Both the position numbers and the translations under genes were made by a program. Of a stretch of DNA of 9,947 nt, positions 7,620 to 9,947 are shown one piece after another. Numbering within the stretch: position 1 is the first letter of the stretch; every line of letters starts with the position of its first letter. The stretch is from JAENVT01 sp040006755 (GTDB taxonomy: Bacteria; Actinomycetota; Acidimicrobiia; Acidimicrobiales; Ilumatobacteraceae). The notes under the pieces are model-generated. The model worked only from the letters and a program-made list of their open reading frames with translations. It was not told where the DNA came from and did not search any database. The stretch spans positions 1 to 9,947 of the forward strand of contig JBDTWJ010000143.1 in NCBI GenBank assembly GCA_040006755.1, in the 5' to 3' direction.

Positions 7620-7940
7620 GTGTCGACCAGGGAACTCACCATCGCTACTGCTTGGATTGCCGTCCTCGCCATTGTGGCGCTCGTTGCGGCAGGTTGGCGT
7701 AAGCCTGCCAGAGCCACGGCCAATCCGGCGCGCGCCCTTCGACCGAGGCGCGCCCGGATCGGTCTGCCGGTCGTCGCGGTCGAGGCGCCACTTCACCGGC
7801 GCACCCTGGTGCTGCGAAAGCTGTGGGCGCTCGTGGCAGGGAGCACGATGGCGGCAACCATGGGCGCCATCGCGGCCACGCTGATCGGTTTCGGCATGTC
7901 GTGGATCGTGATCACCCTGTCGCACATGCTCAAGAAATGA
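7620..7940 (+). CDS. Small two-helix membrane protein, unknown function
   Basis: The 106-residue product is not recognised. It has a hydrophobic N-terminal helix (about 8-24, TAWIAVLAIVALVAAGW) and a very basic middle (27-66) with many Arg and Pro. A second, longer hydrophobic stretch follows (about 70-100), with Gly/Ala/Met spacing typical of a membrane helix, and the protein ends HMLKK. Both termini may face the same side, but the topology is not certain. The GTG at 7620 is the first start in frame, and no Shine-Dalgarno is visible. Its stop overlaps the ATG of the HEAT-repeat gene (ATGA at 7937-7940), so the two are almost certainly co-transcribed and translationally coupled. A partnership between this membrane protein and the HEAT scaffold is a reasonable inference. 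Confidence 0.78.
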   Translation: MSTRELTIATAWIAVLAIVALVAAGWRKPARATANPARALRPRRARIGLPVVAVEAPLHRRTLVLRKLWALVAGSTMAATMGAIAATLIGFGMSWIVITLSHMLKK

Positions 7941-8527
7941 CCTCGCGCTGGCGGGAGATCGCAGTCGCGGGACACACTGGCGACGCCGTTGCCGCGCGCA
8001 GTGCCCTCGCCGACAGCGACCCGGTGGCGCGAGAACTCGGCCTCGGCGCCTTGCTGCGGCTCGAGATGCTGACCCACGACGATCTCCGAACCGCCTTGGC
8101 GGATGACGCGCCCGCCGTACGCCGGCGAGCCGCAATGATCGCCGGCAAACGACCAGGGATGTCGCTTCTCGCGTTGCTCGACGATCCTGTAGTCACCGTC
8201 GTGGAAGCGGCGGCGTGGGCCTGCGGCGAACAGGAGATGGTCGACGACGAGGTCCTCGACAAGCTGATCGATCTCGGCGTCTCATCCGAAGATGCGTTGG
8301 TGCGCGAGGCATGCACCGCGGCACTCGGCGCGATCGGCGATCCACGAGGACTGGCGACGGTCCTGCGCGGCTGCACCGACAAACCCGCCGTGCGCCGACG
8401 TGCCGTCCTCGCGTTGGCACCGTTCGACGGCGACGCAGTCGATGCCGCGCTGCAAACCGCGCTGACCGATCGCGATTGGCAAGTGCGCCAAGCCGCCGAA
8501 GACGTCCTACGCGCCAGCACCGACTAA
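7937..8527 (+). CDS. HEAT-repeat protein
   Basis: The product is 196 residues from the ATG that overlaps the previous stop. The open frame extends upstream to 7823, but that extra part would lie inside the membrane-protein gene in another frame. The sequence is a run of about six helical repeats of roughly 28-32 residues (near 15-43, 46-70, 72-99, 103-135, 136-166 and 167-194). They carry HEAT/PBS-lyase-type signatures: DDAPAVRRRAAMIAG, DALVREACTAALGAIGD, DKPAVRRRAVLALAPF and DRDWQVRQAAEDVL. Such proteins are curved solenoids that bind other proteins; no catalytic residues are seen. The phycobilisome lyase-like repeat name does not imply phycobilin chemistry. The gene ends 6 bp before a large palindromic repeat that could end transcription. 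Confidence 0.88.
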   Translation: MTSRWREIAVAGHTGDAVAARSALADSDPVARELGLGALLRLEMLTHDDLRTALADDAPAVRRRAAMIAGKRPGMSLLALLDDPVVTVVEAAAWACGEQEMVDDEVLDKLIDLGVSSEDALVREACTAALGAIGDPRGLATVLRGCTDKPAVRRRAVLALAPFDGDAVDAALQTALTDRDWQVRQAAEDVLRASTD

Positions 8528-8533
8528 ACCCGT

Positions 8534-8576
8534 GCGATGAGAGATGAGCCGCCGTGCGGCGCACATCTCTCATCGC
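8534..8576 (+). repeat. REP-like palindromic element, copy 1
   Basis: Perfect 13-bp arms GCGATGAGAGATG (8534-8546) and its complement (8564-8576) enclose 17 bases. These can form a further GCCGC/GCGGC stem (8548-8552 with 8556-8560) around a CGT loop. The core element from GATGAGAGAT to ATCTCTCATC is 39 bp (8536-8574). It begins seven bases after the stop of the HEAT gene and could act as a strong RNA hairpin or transcription end, although no U tract follows. The exact arm match to copy 2 argues for a dispersed repeat rather than an ordinary terminator. Confidence 0.8.
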
Positions 8577-8595
8577 GCGCAGGTTCTATCCGGGT

Positions 8596-8638
8596 GAGAT
8601 GAGAGATATGCGGTGCCCGACGGCTCATCTCTCATCTC
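8596..8638 (-). repeat. REP-like palindromic element, copy 2, inverted relative to copy 1
   Basis: Perfect 12-bp arms GAGATGAGAGAT (8596-8607) and its complement (8627-8638) flank a 19-base centre. The 39-bp core (8598-8636) has the same arms and length as copy 1. Comparing the centre with the reverse complement of copy 1 gives 14 of 19 identical bases (34 of 39 over the whole core), against 6 of 19 in direct orientation. The two copies are therefore inverted to each other, separated by 23 bp (8575-8597), as in a BIME. The right edge continues TCTC and abuts the MOSC-like coding remnant. Confidence 0.8.
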
Positions 8639-8775
8639 TCGGCGGTTCCGCGCCAACGTGTACCTCGACGGCCACGGAGAGGATGCGCCTGTCGGATCCA
8701 AGATCGCGCTCGGTAACGCGATGCTCGACGTCGGCAAGCGCATTGGACGCCGGCTGGTTGTCGTCAACCGGTGTG
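8637..8775 (+). pseudogene. Remnant of a MOSC-domain protein gene, truncated at the repeat
   Basis: Frame 8613 reads, from 8637, SRRFRANVYLDGHGED and then VGSKIALGNAMLDVGKRIGR. RFRxNVxLD, G..I.IG.A.L.V and a following Arg before a VVV strand are the core of MOSC domains, which handle molybdenum cofactor-bound sulfur. The usual cysteine after the last Arg is replaced (RR instead of RC). The sequence after about residue RLVVVNR shows no further MOSC pattern. Upstream of RRF there is only the repeat, with a stop at 8595-8597, so no N-terminal MOSC half exists. About 45 of more than 150 expected residues remain. No clear frameshifted continuation was found in the other two plus frames. This may be a gene destroyed by repeat insertion or deletion. 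The assignment is by remembered family pattern and is moderately certain. Confidence 0.5.
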
Positions 8776-8874
8776 CGCAGCCGTGGGTGGGTGACTCTTG
8801 GAGCGTCCAGCGAGTGCTTCTCGACACCCCGGGTGAGCAGCAAGCACTCCGTCACTCAGGCTCAAGCCCGCCGG

Positions 8875-9300
8875 TTACAGCTCGTAGCGGTAGACGTTGG
8901 TGTCGCGGGCCGAGAACCCGATGCGCTGGTAGAGGCGGTTGGCGGCTTCACGTGACGGTCGGCTGGTCAGGCTCACGGCCTTGGCGCCCCGGCGCCGCGC
9001 CTCGTCGGCGGCCGCCATGTTCAAGGCTTCCCCCACGCCGTGACCTCGCGCGGTCTCGTCGACGACGACATCCTCGATCCACGCTTTCAATCCGGTTGCG
9101 ATGCGATACATCACCAGCGTCAGGCTCCCGACGATCACGCCATCGACGCGTGCGACGAACACCGTCGCGCCGCCGTCGATGACGGTCGCCAGCTCCGATG
9201 CATCGGGTGGCGGCGTGGACGACAGTTGCGGGAGCAGACGGGCGAATGCCTCGACCACTTCTTCGGTCGGGTGGTCGACGATCTCGATGGTCGCAGTCAC
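8875..9300 (-). CDS. GNAT-family N-acetyltransferase
   Basis: The 141-residue product has the length and order of a single-domain GNAT enzyme, which transfers an acetyl group from acetyl-CoA to an amine. The fold reads: helices at 11-42, strands VFVARVDG and VIVGSLTLVMYR (47-66), then motif A, a strand EDVVVDETARGHGVGEAL (76-93) with the R-G-x-G-x-G acetyl-CoA pyrophosphate loop at 85-90. Motif B follows (AKAVSLTSRPSREAANRLYQRIGF, 106-129), with the typical Tyr of LYQRIGF. The acceptor cannot be told from sequence. The start is a GTG at 9300; a TAGGTT box (minus strand 9314-9309) just upstream could give a near-leaderless transcript, as no Shine-Dalgarno is evident. The gene stands alone, convergent to the HEAT operon and divergent from the CHASE sensor gene. 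Confidence 0.9.
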   Translation of the reverse strand: MTATIEIVDHPTEEVVEAFARLLPQLSSTPPPDASELATVIDGGATVFVARVDGVIVGSLTLVMYRIATGLKAWIEDVVVDETARGHGVGEALNMAAADEARRRGAKAVSLTSRPSREAANRLYQRIGFSARDTNVYRYEL

Positions 9301-9341
9301 GGTCGCCCAACCTACGACAACGCTTCCCGCGGATCATGGAA

Positions 9342-9459
9342 CGTGGGTGTCGCCGTTTCCCGCCGGCTTTGGCTACCTCCCCAGCGGGCCCACGCCTCGC
9401 AAGCACGCCCTTGGTGCACTGACGAACCCCGACATTCAGGGCCGAAGGGCCCGTGTGCT
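9342..9459 (+). promoter_or_regulatory. Potentially structured leader upstream of the CHASE sensor gene
   Basis: Two compact foldable units lie in the 270-bp gap between divergent genes. Unit 1 has an outer stem CGTGGG/CCCACG (9342-9347 with 9389-9394) and an inner stem CCCGC/GCGGG (9359-9363 with 9384-9388). GCCG (9352-9355) and CGGC (9364-9367) could make a pseudoknot. Unit 2 has an outer stem AGCACGC/GTGTGCT (9402-9408 with 9453-9459, one G-U pair) and a hairpin GGGCC-GAAG-GGCCC (9439-9452). In both, the 3' strands of inner and outer stems are directly adjacent, which would allow coaxial stacking. I compared it with the c-di-GMP-I, cobalamin, c-di-AMP and SAM riboswitch consensus sequences as I know them and it matches none. 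No folding energy was computed, and it may be chance in GC-rich DNA. Confidence 0.3.
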
Positions 9460-9461
9460 GG

Positions 9462-9491
9462 TTGAACGTCCGCTGTAAGGTCGTCTACGAG
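9462..9491 (+). promoter_or_regulatory. Possible promoter of the CHASE sensor gene
   Basis: TTGAAC (9462-9467) is followed after 18 bases by TACGAG (9486-9491), a fair -35 with a poor -10. An alternative TAAGGT box lies at 9476-9481 without a clear -35. If either is used, the structured stretch at 9342-9459 would be upstream DNA rather than mRNA leader. Confidence 0.22.
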
Positions 9492-9557
9492 CGGTGTTTT
9501 CCCGTTCGACACCTGCGCGTTGCTCTGAACTCTCTGGTTGCGCTCCGTTGTCCACGG

Positions 9558-9564
9558 AAGGAGG
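9558..9564 (+). promoter_or_regulatory. Perfect Shine-Dalgarno deciding the GTG start at 9571
   Basis: AAGGAGG, followed by A, sits 6 bases before the GTG at 9571. It is by far the best ribosome site in the window, where most genes have weak or none. It selects this GTG over the overlapping GTG at 9569, which runs straight into a stop. A 5-bp hairpin TCCGT/ACGGA (9544-9548 with 9554-9558) touches its first base and could modulate access. Confidence 0.75.
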
Positions 9565-9570
9565 ATTGGT

Positions 9571-9947
9571 GTGAGCGCCCGCAGCGTTGGCGTCGACCCC
9601 GGCCTCGGCCGATTGTCGTTACCTGCCGACCACGTGGCCCCCGCGCGAATCCCCACCGAGGCCGAATTGCACCAGTTTGTGGCCGAGCCGGAGTCGAGAC
9701 GTCATCACGTCTGGATCGCCGTGGTGTTGGCCTGCCTTCTCCTCGGCGGCGGACTGTTCGGTTCGCAGCTGGCCGCTGCTTCGGTTGCGAAGCGCAACTC
9801 GGAACGATCACAACAAGCATTGGAGCTGTCGGCGGTCGAGATTGCCTCGAAGCTGCGACTGTCATTGCAGCGCCAAGAGGACCTCGCGATCAGTGCAGCA
9901 GCATTCTTCCTTGCCAGGCCGTTTGCGTCGAACGACCAATTCCGGGC
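9571..9947 (+). CDS. CHASE-domain membrane sensor protein, N-terminal part (cut by window end)
   Basis: An open frame from the GTG at 9571 runs to the window end without a stop, giving 125 full codons. The N terminus (1-46) is polar and cytoplasmic. One membrane helix follows at about 47-69 (VWIAVVLACLLLGGGLFG and on). The region after it (78-125) is helical, with ASKLRLSLQRQEDLAISAAA, FFLARP and NDQFR. This pattern (a helix with LRLSLQRQEDL, then a small-residue stretch, then FxxF-type start of the next unit) is the beginning of an extracellular CHASE domain as found before GGDEF/EAL, histidine kinase or SpoIIE-type outputs in actinobacteria. The output domain lies outside the window, so I do not assign an activity. 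The start is set by the perfect Shine-Dalgarno upstream. Confidence 0.75.
   Translation, partial: MSARSVGVDPGLGRLSLPADHVAPARIPTEAELHQFVAEPESRRHHVWIAVVLACLLLGGGLFGSQLAAASVAKRNSERSQQALELSAVEIASKLRLSLQRQEDLAISAAAFFLARPFASNDQFR

Larger units (their letters stand above)
8528..8874. other. Gene-free interval with an inverted repeat pair and a decayed gene fragment
   Basis: No intact gene is supported in these 347 bases between the HEAT gene and the convergent GNAT gene. Open frames exist on both strands, but apart from the MOSC-like fragment their translations look like random high-GC sequence. The left third is the palindromic pair (8534-8638), the middle is the MOSC remnant, and 8776-8874 shows nothing recognisable beyond a short GGCTCAAGCC palindrome near 8859-8868 that is too tight to be a convincing terminator. 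Confidence 0.7.

Noticed and set aside
8534..8638. CRISPR array or tandem direct repeat
   Set aside because: Only two units, each self-palindromic and inverted to one another; there are no regular spacers and no cas genes.
8613..9182. 189-codon frame as an intact gene
   Set aside because: Only codons for about residues 9-53 look protein-like (MOSC remnant). The rest overlaps the GNAT gene antisense and becomes Arg/Ser/Pro-rich shadow sequence.
9342..9400. c-di-GMP-I riboswitch, or a tRNA-like element on the minus strand (GGTAGCCAAAGCC)
   Set aside because: The GEMM core motifs (GGGCAAACC, GACGCAAAGCC) are absent. The minus-strand D-arm-like stretch has no matching T-arm, anticodon stem or acceptor.
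9312..9656. Minus-strand frame of 114 codons and overlapping plus frames in the leader of the CHASE gene
   Set aside because: There is no family resemblance, they cross the strong Shine-Dalgarno and start of the CHASE gene, and the region has more signs of RNA structure than of coding.
9485..9865. Minus-strand frame opposite the CHASE sensor gene
   Set aside because: It is Arg/Pro-rich shadow sequence opposite a frame with a clear membrane helix and perfect ribosome site.

Overview
This window looks like chromosomal DNA from a high-GC actinomycete, most likely an Acidimicrobiia (Ilumatobacter-type) bacterium. The basis is the GC-rich sequence, the frequent GTG starts with weak Shine-Dalgarno sites, and the presence of a UPF0182 membrane protein, an actinobacterial Lon-like PDZ protease and a DivIVA-type coiled-coil protein. 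The taxonomic placement is inference from gene content, not from a marker gene.

Layout. Positions 1-45 hold the 5' part of an initiator tRNA-fMet gene on the minus strand, with a plausible promoter behind it. A plus-strand gene (113-1537) encodes a soluble, proline- and coiled-coil-rich protein with a regular ten-residue repeat. It converges on a minus-strand cluster transcribed 7603 -> 1562: a membrane-anchored Lon-like PDZ serine protease, a DivIVA-like protein with an unexpected C-terminal domain resembling phage Mu F/SPP1 gp7 head-morphogenesis proteins, and a 960-residue UPF0182 protein. Divergent from the protease, with only 16 bp between start codons, is a plus-strand pair: a small two-helix membrane protein and a HEAT-repeat protein whose start overlaps the previous stop (ATGA).

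After the HEAT gene comes a 347-bp stretch without an intact gene. It contains two 39-bp palindromic elements in inverted orientation, resembling a REP/BIME pair. Directly against the second element is the in-frame remnant of a MOSC-domain gene. A minus-strand GNAT acetyltransferase follows (8875-9300). The window ends in a sensor protein (9571 onward, cut by the window edge) with an N-terminal membrane segment and the start of a CHASE-like domain. It is preceded by a perfect Shine-Dalgarno and a leader with two elaborate potential hairpins.

How the genes fit together. The protease and UPF0182 genes are neighbours in other actinobacteria (Rv3194c-Rv3193c in Mycobacterium tuberculosis, from memory), so the cluster is probably an ancestral cell-envelope unit. 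Here the DivIVA/Mu F-like gene sits between them, which suggests, but does not prove, a role at the membrane or growing pole. The most novel-looking item is that fusion protein; the inverted repeat pair and the leader of the CHASE gene come next.
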